Program-made: the position numbers and the translations under genes
Assembly (NCBI GenBank): GCA_963747425.1
Contig: CAVVFJ010000014.1
Location: forward strand, 186,001-250,000
Direction of reading: 5' to 3'
DNA: 64,000 nt
DNA from: DASUPK01 sp963747425
Lineage (GTDB): Bacteria > Actinomycetota > Thermoleophilia > Solirubrobacterales > 70-9
Shown: positions 50,660-58,693 of the stretch, piece after piece
How the letters are laid out: each line of letters starts with the position of its first letter
Numbering within the stretch: the stretch's first letter is position 1
The notes under the pieces: generated by a model
Database searches by the model: none
Told to the model about the DNA's origin: nothing
Seen by the model: the letters and a program-made list of their open reading frames with translations, nothing else

Positions 50660-52499
50660 CGCCGTCGCCGTCGCCGTCGAGGATCCGCACGACGCCGGTC
50701 GAGCCGTCGACCCTCAGCATCTGGCCGGTCTTGATCCGCGAGGTCGCGGTCCCGGTGCCGACCACCGCCGGCAGCCCGTACTCGCGGGAGACGATCGCGG
50801 CGTGGGACATGATCCCGCCGATGTCGGTGACGGTCGCCGCGATCTTGCTGAAGATCGGCGCCCAGGCGGGGGAGGTGATCGTGCAGACGAGTACCTCGCC
50901 CGCGCGCACCTCCGAGAGCTGGTCCAGCGAGCGGACCACGCGCGCCGGGCCCTCGATCTCGCCAGGCGAGGCCGCGTAGCCAGGCAGCTCGCTGGTGTCC
51001 CCGTCCGCCGAACCGGCCCAGGCCTGGAGGCGCTCCTTCGTGACGCCCCAGAGCATGACGACCATCGGGTCGTTCACGGCCTCGGGCATCGCGCCGAGCG
51101 CGGGGGGCGGATTCCATTCCTCCAGCTTCTCGAGCAGCTCCTTGCGCCGGGCGACGATCGGGGGCCAGCGATCGGGTCCGAGCGGCTGCCCTCCCGTGGC
51201 CCAGGTCAGCGCCAGCTCCTCCAGCACCTCCAGCACCTCGCGGCGATCGAGCTGGAAGATGTCCTCGGCTTCGGTGAGGAAGCTGTGTTCGGCGAGCAGG
51301 GCTCCGAACTCGCGCATCTTGTTGAAGAAGCGCGACTGGAACCAGTAGTCGCAGTAGAACTTGTGCTCCTCGACGTAGGGGAACACCTTGCGCGAGAGGC
51401 CGAGCAGCTCCTCAAAGGTCGGCTTCGCCTCCTCTGCGAGCAGCCCCTGGTACTCGGCGGCGATCCGGTCACGCTCGGCGATGACCTCCTCGGTGGGGCG
51501 ATCGATCTGCTCCCCGGCCTGGAGTGCGGCGATGTGCCCAGTCAGCGAGGCGTAGGGGATCCGCGGGTCGTCGTTCCAGCTCCCGTAGTAGTGGTAGAGC
51601 CCGTCTCCGGTCCCCATGTTGAACCAGGGGTCCTTGATCTTCTCGAGCTCCTCGAGCCACGCCTTGCCGGCGTCGCTCTTGCCCAGCTCGGCATCGATCT
51701 CATCGGGCGAGCGGCCCTCCTGGAAGGCGGACGCGACGTCTGTTTCGATCGCGAGGCGCGCGAGCCGCCGCAGCTCCTCGTCGGCTCGGAAGAGGTCCAC
51801 GTCGACGCCCGCGACCATCTGCGAGATGTGCTGGTCGGGGATGTCCGGGAGCTGCTCGCGGCAGAACTCGGCGAAGGTCAGGTAGGCGCCGTAACCGAGC
51901 AGCAGGAACTCGAAGTGGTGCTGCCACATCAGCTCCAGGCAATGGATCGTGTGCCGGTACGCCTCCAGGAGCTCGACGTTGCTGAGCTTGCGATCCGTGA
52001 ACAGGACCTCGTCGGGCTCGTACTGCGGCAGGGCGGGAACCTCGATCGCCTCGACGTCGCGGTTGAGGGCCTCCATCTTGTCCCGCCACTTGACGTAGAG
52101 CTCGTCCCAGTTCTCGAAGTAGTAGCCGGCGCGCTTCTGGAAATGCTCTGCGCGCTCGGCGATCAGGTCGGGATCCGTGACCGGGTTGGGCGAGATGTAG
52201 ACGTAGCCGTTGACCACCCGGTAGTCGACGCCCATCGCAGGGGGCACCGCGAAAGCGCGGTTCTGCCAGCCGGCGAAGGTGAAGTAGGGAATGTCGACTT
52301 CGCACATGTCGAAGGCCGGCATCGGCAGCGGGAAGTGCATCGAGTTCCAGAACCAGAGCCGGTTCTCGTCGGCCTCCTTGCGACGCTCGTCGAACAGCGC
52401 CCAGTAGGGATACATCTCCTCCCAGCCCTCGCATCCCTGCGGAGTCTCGATCGAGAATGGGCTGGGGAACGCGCCCACCTCGGAGGTCGCGGTTTCCAT
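50649..52499 (-). CDS. PEP-utilising-enzyme-like phosphotransfer subunit (PpsA-type aryl kinase candidate)
   Basis: The 616-residue protein ends in a PEP-utilising mobile domain with the phosphohistidine motif GGIMSHAAIVSREYGLPAVVG; the histidine is residue 566, close to the catalytic His569 of Thauera phenylphosphate synthase subunit 1, which is of the same size. The N-terminal ~450 residues are rich in Trp and Tyr and replace the PEP-binding barrel of PEP synthase, as in phenylphosphate synthase. The pair would convert a phenolic hydroxyl, ATP and water to an aryl phosphate, AMP and phosphate. GAGGAGAG precedes the ATG, and a shared promoter element lies just upstream. Confidence 0.85.
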   Translation of the reverse strand: METATSEVGAFPSPFSIETPQGCEGWEEMYPYWALFDERRKEADENRLWFWNSMHFPLPMPAFDMCEVDIPYFTFAGWQNRAFAVPPAMGVDYRVVNGYVYISPNPVTDPDLIAERAEHFQKRAGYYFENWDELYVKWRDKMEALNRDVEAIEVPALPQYEPDEVLFTDRKLSNVELLEAYRHTIHCLELMWQHHFEFLLLGYGAYLTFAEFCREQLPDIPDQHISQMVAGVDVDLFRADEELRRLARLAIETDVASAFQEGRSPDEIDAELGKSDAGKAWLEELEKIKDPWFNMGTGDGLYHYYGSWNDDPRIPYASLTGHIAALQAGEQIDRPTEEVIAERDRIAAEYQGLLAEEAKPTFEELLGLSRKVFPYVEEHKFYCDYWFQSRFFNKMREFGALLAEHSFLTEAEDIFQLDRREVLEVLEELALTWATGGQPLGPDRWPPIVARRKELLEKLEEWNPPPALGAMPEAVNDPMVVMLWGVTKERLQAWAGSADGDTSELPGYAASPGEIEGPARVVRSLDQLSEVRAGEVLVCTITSPAWAPIFSKIAATVTDIGGIMSHAAIVSREYGLPAVVGTGTATSRIKTGQMLRVDGSTGVVRILDGDGDGDGA

Positions 52500-52533
52500 C
52501 TATCTCTCTCCTCTTTCGTCGCCTGGCTACGCG

Positions 52534-52559
52534 AGAAAGTCAAGTCTATTGGTTTGTTT
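52534..52559 (-). promoter_or_regulatory. Bipartite element AAACAAACCAA-N6-TGACTTTCT upstream of the aryl kinase gene
   Basis: On the minus strand AAACAAACCAA (52559-52549) and TGACTTTCT (52542-52534) are separated by 6 nt, exactly as at 23802-23827. It overlaps the last codons and stop of the reductase gene and ends 34 nt before the kinase ATG. This would allow the kinase, carboxyltransferase, phosphatase and amidase genes to be transcribed separately from the Rieske genes and together with the importer. Confidence 0.55.
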
Positions 52560-53568
52560 CAGGGTCGGGCCTGAACCCGGTGTCGATCGTGATCGCGCCA
52601 CCCACCGCCCGCGAGACGCAGGTGATGATCGCCCCGCCCTCCTCCTTCTCCTCGTCGCTGAGGAAGACGTCGCGATGGTCCAGCTCTCCCTCGGCCTCGA
52701 TCACGGTAGCGGCGCAGAGCCCGCACTCCCCCCGCAGGCAGTCCCACATCATGTCCACGCCCTCGTCCCGCAGCGCGTCGAGCAGCGTGCGGTTGGGGCG
52801 CACCGTGAGATCGCAGCCGGCGTCGCGCACGTGGACCGGGAACTCCTCGGGCGCGAAGGCGCCGCCCGAGGCGAAGGTCTCGAACTGCAGTCGGTCAGGC
52901 CTTCGCTCCCGCTTGGTCCACTCGTGCCGAGCGGCGTCGCGCAGCCGCAGCGGCCCGCAGAGATAGAGCTCACCGTCGGCATGAAGGCGCTCGATCTCGC
53001 CGCCGATGTCGAGGCGATTCCCCTCCGCCGAGACGAACAACTCGAGGCGATCTCCCAGCAGGCCGGAGAGCTCATCCACGAAGGGCATCTGCTCGCGCGT
53101 GTGCGCCGCGTAGAGCAGCCGGAAGGGCCGGCCGTGGCGCTCGACCTCGTAGGCCATGCCGAGGATCGGCGTGATCCCGATGCCCCCCGCCACCAGCAGA
53201 TACTCGGAGCGGCCGTACTGCAGCTCGAAGTGGCTCTGCGGCTCCGAGACCGCGATCATCGTGCCGGGCTCCAGCGCGCGCATCCAGACCGAGCCGCCGC
53301 GGCTGTCGTGGATCTCCTTGACGGCGATTCGATAGGCGCCGTCGACCGGCCCCCGGCCGACCAGCGAGTAGGACCGCACGTCCGGCAGGCCGTCGATGTC
53401 GACGGCGAAGTCCAGGTGGCTCCCGGTCGCATACGGCCGTGCCCCCGCCGACGGCTCGATCTCGATCATCCGGACGTCGCTGGCGACGTCCCTGACCGCG
53501 CGGATCCGCGCCTCGGCGAAATGCCTGCCGGGGGCCGTGGCGACCTCGCGTGTCGCGACTGTGGCCAC
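52546..53568 (-). CDS. Rieske oxygenase reductase (VanB-like, FMN/NAD and C-terminal [2Fe-2S])
   Basis: The 340-residue protein has a flavin-binding barrel (RSYSLVG), an NAD-binding region (LLVAGGIGITPILGMAYEV, LYLCGP) and a C-terminal plant-type ferredoxin domain with CLRGECGLCAATVIE plus a fourth cysteine in IITCVSRA. This order (FNR then ferredoxin) is that of VanB and phthalate dioxygenase reductase. It passes electrons from NADH to the Rieske oxygenase. GTG at 53568 is preferred to the long upstream extension because it starts 14 nt after the oxygenase stop and gives normal length. Confidence 0.88.
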   Translation of the reverse strand: MATVATREVATAPGRHFAEARIRAVRDVASDVRMIEIEPSAGARPYATGSHLDFAVDIDGLPDVRSYSLVGRGPVDGAYRIAVKEIHDSRGGSVWMRALEPGTMIAVSEPQSHFELQYGRSEYLLVAGGIGITPILGMAYEVERHGRPFRLLYAAHTREQMPFVDELSGLLGDRLELFVSAEGNRLDIGGEIERLHADGELYLCGPLRLRDAARHEWTKRERRPDRLQFETFASGGAFAPEEFPVHVRDAGCDLTVRPNRTLLDALRDEGVDMMWDCLRGECGLCAATVIEAEGELDHRDVFLSDEEKEEGGAIITCVSRAVGGAITIDTGFRPDPETNQ

Positions 53569-53582
53569 TCGACGCCTGGCGC

Positions 53583-54791
53583 TCAGTTCACTCCGAGCCG
53601 CTCGGCGTCGGCCTCGGTCGCCTCCACCCGCGTGGAGCTCCCCTCCTGTCGCTCGGCCTCGCCGGCGGATGCCCGGTAGCGAGGATCGTCGGTCTCCTCC
53701 GCGATCATCTTGTCGATCAGGCGGCGCGCCCACATGGCCCCGCCGTCGATGTTGAGGTTGTAGAACTGCTTGTCGGGGTGATCGTCGACGCCGCGCTGCT
53801 GGGCCGCCAGCACCACCTCGTCCTCGCCGAAGACGCCGGTCACACCCTCTCGGATGATCGTGGTGTAGCGCTGGTTCTCGAGCTTGTAGTTCCGCACGAA
53901 GGCCCAGAAGTAGTGGCAGGTCTTCTCGGTCTCAGGGGTCATCGTGTTCAGCACATAGCCGTTCACTCCCTTCGACCGGTCCCCCTCGGGGGCGCCGGTG
54001 CCGTGAGGCGCCACGCCGACGTCGATGGCGATGGTGCTCGGCGCCTCGAAGTGGATGATCTGCCAGCGGTCGACCTTCGGCACCTCGGCGGGTGCCTTCT
54101 CGAGCTTCCAGCCGAGCTGCATCCGCCAGAACGGCGGCGGTTCCACGTCGAGCATCCACCGCGTCACGGTCGCCGAGTTCGGGCCGTGCGTGATCTCGAA
54201 GGGGACCTCGGCGATCGAGCGCTGGCCGATGCTCGCGCCGTGAACGAACGTCTCATGCGTGAGGTCCATGAGGTTGTCGACGATCAGCTTGTAGCCGCAC
54301 TCGAGGTGGATCAGCTTTCCGTCGCCGGCCCACTCCGGGTCGTCGTTCCAGTGCATGTCGGGAATCAGATCCGGGTCGGCGAGGGCGGGATCGCCGGTCC
54401 ACACCCAGACGAAGCGATGCCTCTCGGCCACCGGATAGGAGCGCACCCGAGCGGCCGGGTTGATCGTCTTCTGGGAGGGCATGAAGACGCAGCGCCCCTC
54501 CGGGTTGTAGACCAGCCCGTGGTACCCGCAGGCGAGGTTGTCGCCCTCGATCTTGCCCTCGGAGAGGGGCATCAGCCGGTGCCAGCAGGCGTTCTCGAGC
54601 GCCACGGCCTGGCCGTCCTCCCGCCGGTACATGACGAGGCTGTGGCCGCCGATCCGGCGCCCAAGCAGCTCGCGCTTCAGCTCGACGTCGTACGCGGCCG
54701 CGTACCAGCAGTTGCGCGGCCAATCCGAGAGCTTGAAGGTCTCGGGAACCTCACGGATGTCGCCATTGGGGCTGCCGTTGGTGCTGCTCAT
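53583..54791 (-). CDS. Rieske non-heme iron oxygenase, VanA-like alpha subunit
   Basis: The 402-residue oxygenase has Rieske ligands Cys69, His71, Cys88 and His91 (CWH...CGYH; the usual Pro in CPHR is Trp here) and the mononuclear iron motif with Asp176, His179 and His184 in DLTHETFVHG. The DLTHETFVHGASIGQ context is typical of the vanillate O-demethylase/phthalate-type branch. It is ~40 residues longer than VanA. It could demethylate a methoxy group or hydroxylate a ring; its operon with an aryl kinase and a phosphatase suggests a phosphorylated substrate. Confidence 0.88.
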   Translation of the reverse strand: MSSTNGSPNGDIREVPETFKLSDWPRNCWYAAAYDVELKRELLGRRIGGHSLVMYRREDGQAVALENACWHRLMPLSEGKIEGDNLACGYHGLVYNPEGRCVFMPSQKTINPAARVRSYPVAERHRFVWVWTGDPALADPDLIPDMHWNDDPEWAGDGKLIHLECGYKLIVDNLMDLTHETFVHGASIGQRSIAEVPFEITHGPNSATVTRWMLDVEPPPFWRMQLGWKLEKAPAEVPKVDRWQIIHFEAPSTIAIDVGVAPHGTGAPEGDRSKGVNGYVLNTMTPETEKTCHYFWAFVRNYKLENQRYTTIIREGVTGVFGEDEVVLAAQQRGVDDHPDKQFYNLNIDGGAMWARRLIDKMIAEETDDPRYRASAGEAERQEGSSTRVEATEADAERLGVN

Positions 54792-54812
54792 CCTCTTCCT
54801 CCTTGATCACGC

Positions 54813-55292
54813 TCATCCGGGGGCGGGCGCGCCCAGCTCTGCGAGCGCCCCCAGCACCAGCTCGTCGTGTTCGTTCGGCTTGACGTCCGGGAAGACCGTC
54901 GCGATCTCGCCCTCGGGGTCGATCAGCGCCGTCGAGCGCCGGTTGCCCCAGACCTTCAGGTCGCCGAATTGCAGCTCGTCCCAGACGCCGTAGGCGTCGG
55001 CCACGCTATGTCCCTCGTCCGAAAGCAGTCTGAACGCGAGGCCGTGCTTGTCCGCGAATGCCCTCAGCTCGTCGACGGAATCGGGTGAGATGCCGAGGAC
55101 CACCGCGTTCGCAGCCTCGTAGTCGGCGGCGTGATCGCGTACGCCGCAGGCCTGCGTCGTGCAGCCGGGCGTGTCCGCCTTTGGGTAGAAGTACAGGGCC
55201 ACCCAGCGCCCGCGCAGCGAGGAGAGGCTGACCGGCTCGCCGTCCTGATCGGAGAGCGTGAAGTCCGGGGCGGGGCCACCGGCGTCGATCAT
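54813..55292 (-). CDS. bcp: Thioredoxin-dependent peroxiredoxin (BCP type)
   Basis: The 159-residue AhpC/TSA-family protein has FYPKADTPGCTTQACGVRD with peroxidatic Cys (TPGCT) and resolving Cys five residues later, the BCP alpha arrangement. It reduces peroxides using thioredoxin. The ATG at 55292 follows GAGGAGGAAGAG. It may protect the oxygenases from leaked H2O2. It is divergent from purU across a gap with a TGTATACA site. Confidence 0.88.
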   Translation of the reverse strand: MIDAGGPAPDFTLSDQDGEPVSLSSLRGRWVALYFYPKADTPGCTTQACGVRDHAADYEAANAVVLGISPDSVDELRAFADKHGLAFRLLSDEGHSVADAYGVWDELQFGDLKVWGNRRSTALIDPEGEIATVFPDVKPNEHDELVLGALAELGAPAPG

Positions 55293-55338
55293 CTCTTCCT
55301 CCTCGTCCGCTTGCGCCGCAGCGCGGCCAGGCACAAAC

Positions 55339-55427
55339 TGTATACAACTCACGGCCAGATATGACTACCCCAGGCGACAATTCCCAATCAGATACCCGCT
55401 CCGGTGGCATTTCTGTATACAGAAATG
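55339..55427. promoter_or_regulatory. Paired TGTATACA operators, 75 bp apart, at the bcp/purU divergence
   Basis: TGTATACA at 55339-55346 lies between the two divergent starts. A second copy at 55414-55421 is the core of a perfect 20-bp palindrome (CATTTCTGTATACAGAAATG, 55408-55427) inside the first codons of purU. Centre-to-centre distance is 75 bp, the same as for the TGTATGCA pair at 20377 and 20452. The most economical reading is one FCD-type GntR regulator controlling both loci. Confidence 0.6.
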
Positions 55428-56269
55428 CCCGGCTGCTGATCTCGTGCCCCGACCGGCCCGGGATCGTGGCGGCCGTCTCGAGCTTCCTCTTCGAGCACGG
55501 CGCGAACATCGTCTCCTCCGACCAGCACTCGACCGACCCCGAGGGCGGCCGGTTCTTCATGCGCATGGAGTTCTCGACGGCGGAGATGGACCTCGACCGC
55601 GATCGGCTCGAAGCCGACTTCGAGCAGAAGGTTGCGGACCGCTTCGAGATGCGCTGGCGCATGTCCCATCCCGGCGATCGCAAGCGGATGGCGATTCTCG
55701 TCTCCCGCTACGAGCACTGCGTCCTCGATCTGCTCTGGCGCTGGCGGCGCGGATCGCTCGACGCCGACGTCGTGCTGGTCGCCTCGAACCACTCAGACCT
55801 CGAGGACGACGTGCGCGCCTTCGGGGTCCCCTACCACCACGTGCCGGTGCCGCCGGGCGGCAAGGCCGAATCGGAGGAGCGTCTATTGGAGCTGCTGAAG
55901 GGCCACGTCGACGTGGTGGTGCTCGCCCGCTACATGCAGATCCTCTCGGGCGACTTCATCGACCGGATCGGCGTGCCGCTGATCAACATCCACCACTCCT
56001 TCCTGCCGGCCTTCGCCGGGCCGGACCCGCACCAGGAGGCCTACGAGAAGGGCGTCAAGATCATCGGCGCCACGGCCCACTACGTGGTCGAGGAGCTCGA
56101 CGCGGGGCCGATCATCGCGCAGGACGTCGCCCGCGTCTCGCACCGCGAATCGGTCGCCGACCTGACCCGCCTGGGCGAGGACATCGAGCGCACGGTCCTG
56201 GCCCGGGCGGTCGCCCTGCACCTCGAGGACCGCACGCTGGTCCACGCGAACAAGACGATCGTCTTCTGA
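55361..56269 (+). CDS. purU: Formyltetrahydrofolate deformylase PurU
   Basis: The 302-residue protein has an N-terminal ACT domain (LLISCPDRPGIVAAVSSFLFEHGANIV) and a formyltransferase-like catalytic domain with LINIHHSFLPAF, GATAHYVVEELDAGPIIAQD and the conserved Asn-His-Asp triad. It hydrolyses 10-formyl-THF to formate and THF. It is usually a housekeeping gene balancing C1 units; here it is beside the Rieske operon and carries operators matching those of the pobA/MetE-like locus, which suggests recruitment to methoxy-group metabolism. The N-terminal ~20 residues are an extension that contains the palindrome. Confidence 0.92.
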   Translation: MTTPGDNSQSDTRSGGISVYRNARLLISCPDRPGIVAAVSSFLFEHGANIVSSDQHSTDPEGGRFFMRMEFSTAEMDLDRDRLEADFEQKVADRFEMRWRMSHPGDRKRMAILVSRYEHCVLDLLWRWRRGSLDADVVLVASNHSDLEDDVRAFGVPYHHVPVPPGGKAESEERLLELLKGHVDVVVLARYMQILSGDFIDRIGVPLINIHHSFLPAFAGPDPHQEAYEKGVKIIGATAHYVVEELDAGPIIAQDVARVSHRESVADLTRLGEDIERTVLARAVALHLEDRTLVHANKTIVF

Positions 56270-56275
56270 GAGCGC

Positions 56276-58600
56276 CTAGGCGGAGATCCGCTCGGCCTCG
56301 CGCTCGCGGCGACGCGGGCGCTCCGGCAGTTCGACCGGCGCGGCCGACATCGCCCGAAGGCGCATGTCCGACCAGGTGACGCCCTCGCGCACCAGGGCCG
56401 GCACCCCGAGTGCGACGGCGGTCGCGATCTCGACGGCCTGCAGGATGACGCCATAGGCCAGCGCGTCCGCGGAGTTGACGCCGAAGCCCTGGTGGAGCAC
56501 GCTGATGATGGCGAGCTGGAAGATGCCGATGTTGGAGGGCGTGGCCGGGACGACCGCGGTGACGTTGACGGCGAAGAGACAAGCTGCGGCCGCGCCGATC
56601 GCGACCTGGTGGTCGAGTCCGAGCGCTGCAAATAGAGCCCAGCAGGAGAGAAGCTGGAGGAACCAGGCAAGAAGCTGGGCGCCGGTGGCGAACGAGCCCT
56701 TGCGCGGGTCCCGGAAGACGGTCAGGCCCCGGCGCGCCTGCTGTATCGCCCCGCGGACGGCCTTGATCGCGCGGGCGATCCGGCCCTGACCATTTACCCG
56801 CACGACCGACGGCATCATCAGCACAGCCAGCAGGATCAGAAGCGGTGCGGTCGAGACCAGGAAGAGCTTCTGGGTGCTCTCCTGGAAGAGATCGGTGGTC
56901 GAGACGATGATCCCGCCGAGCAGGACCAGGGCGAGGATGTTGAGCGCGGTCTGTGAGACGAGCGTCCCGATCAGGACCGGGAACGTCTGGCGCATCCGGC
57001 CGATGTGACGGGACAGGACCATTGCCCTGGCGGGCTCGCCGAGACGGGCCGGCAAAGTCGCTGACATCAGCACGCCGATCATCGTCGCCGAGGTCACGTC
57101 GCGTCGGCGGACGTGGTACCGGGGCAGGGCGGCGCGGGTGATCGCGACCCAGGAGGCGGCGCGGGCGAACATCGCCGCGACCATCAGCGCGCAGGCGATC
57201 AGCACCCACTTCACATCCGAGTCGATGATGTTGCTGGCAACCTGGTCAACGCCGATGCGCCGAGCGGCCAGCGCGGTAAGGACGAGCCCGAGCACGCCGG
57301 CAATCGCGACTCCGGCCTTTCGGGCATAACGCCGGCTGCGGCTGCGGCCATCGACGGGGGCCGGCTCGAGAGACGGCAAGCGCTGAGGCGGACGCTTGGC
57401 GCCGCCGTCGATGCGGACGAATCCGTTGCGGCGGGCGATCTCCTCCGGCGGCCAGATCGGCGCCGGGGCGGGATCGATGGCGCGCTCGTAGACCTCGGTG
57501 ACCTCCTCGGCGATGTGCGGCCAGGCATAGCGCTGGGCGCTCTGACGCCCCGCCTCGCCCATCGCCTTGATCCGCTGCGGCTCGTGCGCGAGCAGCTGCA
57601 GCTCCTCGCCGAGCGCCTGCGGGTCGGCGGGCGGGACCAGGAGGCCGTCGACGCCGTTGGTGACGACGTCGCTGTAGCCCGCAATCGCAGACGCGACCAC
57701 GCCGGTACCGGCTGCCATCGCCTCGATCAGGACCATGCCGAAGCTCTCCCCCGCAAGCGACGGCGCGACGAGCAGATCGGCCTCGCCGAGCTGGCGCCAG
57801 AGGATCGAGTCGGAGACCTTGCCGAGCACGTCGATGTGAGACATCAGATCCGGGTCGCTGACCCGGCGCGAGATCTCCTCGGGATCGGCTCCGACGATCG
57901 TCAGCCGGGAGGGCACGTGCTCGACCAGGGCCTCGAACGCGGCAAGCAGGACCGGCAGGCCCTTGCGCTCCTCCGCGCGGCCCACGAAGAGCAGCCGAAG
58001 CTCGTCGCTCGGCGGCTTCGGGGCCTCTGGAGCAGCCTCGATGTCGACCCCGTTCGGGACGATCGTGTACTCGCCGCCGAACCAGCGGCGCCCCGTCCAG
58101 GCGGCCGCCTCGGAGACCGCGATGCGGGCGGAGAGCTGATTGAAGCGGCGGCGCGCGCCGAGCAGGGTCGCAGCGTGGTTCGGGAACGCCTTGGTCGAAT
58201 AAGCGTGGAAGGTGCCGACGACCGGCGTGCCTCGAAAGACCATCGCGTCCCAGCCGACGATGGGCGCGAGCGGCTCGTGCACGTGCACGATGTCGTAGTT
58301 GCCGGTGCGGAGCTCGCGGCGGAGGGCGATCGGGCCCTCGGGGAAGACCGAGAGGTTGGAAACGGCGCCGTTGGCGCCGATGCCCAGCGTTCGACCGAGC
58401 GGGACCAGGTACTCGGGGGCTTCCCGCAACTCGGGATGGGAGCGGTGCAGGCGGCGAGAGATGCGGTCCGGCGGGTCCCACGGAGCCAACACGCGAACGT
58501 GATCTCCTCGGGCGATGAACTGCTCCGCCAGCGCCTCGACGTGCCTGTTTACGCCTCCCTGATAGGTCCAGGAATAGGGCGAGACAAGCGCAATGCGCAT
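56276..58600 (-). CDS. Fusion of a PimA-like GT4 glycosyltransferase and a UPF0104/LPG-synthase-type membrane domain
   Basis: Residues ~1-385 are a GT-B glycosyltransferase: MRIALVSPYSWTYQGGVNRHVEALA, HVHEPLAPIVGWD, FVGRAEERKGLPVLLAAFEAL and the EX7E-type LAGESFGMVLIEAMA, close to phosphatidylinositol mannosyltransferases. After a charged linker (to ~residue 440) the remaining ~330 residues form about eight membrane helices with AFLPARLGE-like ATLPARLGEPARAMVL and VPATPSNIGIFQLAII, the UPF0104/AglD-type flippase or lysyl-PG synthase TM domain. The ATG at 58600 gives the typical GT4 start. The fusion suggests a lipid is glycosylated and translocated by one protein. Confidence 0.85.
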   Translation of the reverse strand: MRIALVSPYSWTYQGGVNRHVEALAEQFIARGDHVRVLAPWDPPDRISRRLHRSHPELREAPEYLVPLGRTLGIGANGAVSNLSVFPEGPIALRRELRTGNYDIVHVHEPLAPIVGWDAMVFRGTPVVGTFHAYSTKAFPNHAATLLGARRRFNQLSARIAVSEAAAWTGRRWFGGEYTIVPNGVDIEAAPEAPKPPSDELRLLFVGRAEERKGLPVLLAAFEALVEHVPSRLTIVGADPEEISRRVSDPDLMSHIDVLGKVSDSILWRQLGEADLLVAPSLAGESFGMVLIEAMAAGTGVVASAIAGYSDVVTNGVDGLLVPPADPQALGEELQLLAHEPQRIKAMGEAGRQSAQRYAWPHIAEEVTEVYERAIDPAPAPIWPPEEIARRNGFVRIDGGAKRPPQRLPSLEPAPVDGRSRSRRYARKAGVAIAGVLGLVLTALAARRIGVDQVASNIIDSDVKWVLIACALMVAAMFARAASWVAITRAALPRYHVRRRDVTSATMIGVLMSATLPARLGEPARAMVLSRHIGRMRQTFPVLIGTLVSQTALNILALVLLGGIIVSTTDLFQESTQKLFLVSTAPLLILLAVLMMPSVVRVNGQGRIARAIKAVRGAIQQARRGLTVFRDPRKGSFATGAQLLAWFLQLLSCWALFAALGLDHQVAIGAAAACLFAVNVTAVVPATPSNIGIFQLAIISVLHQGFGVNSADALAYGVILQAVEIATAVALGVPALVREGVTWSDMRLRAMSAAPVELPERPRRREREAERISA

Positions 58601-58693
58601 TGGGCCAGGGTACCGGTAGTGCTGGTTGTGCTTAGTGGCGGAAGTCACACCTCGTTCACTTACCCGCCTGGGGTTTCCCGATTACACGGCCTT

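Noticed and set aside
50649..52499. Classical phosphoenolpyruvate synthase
   Set aside because: The PEP-binding barrel is missing, the enzyme is split in two chains and the order of domains fits phenylphosphate synthase instead.
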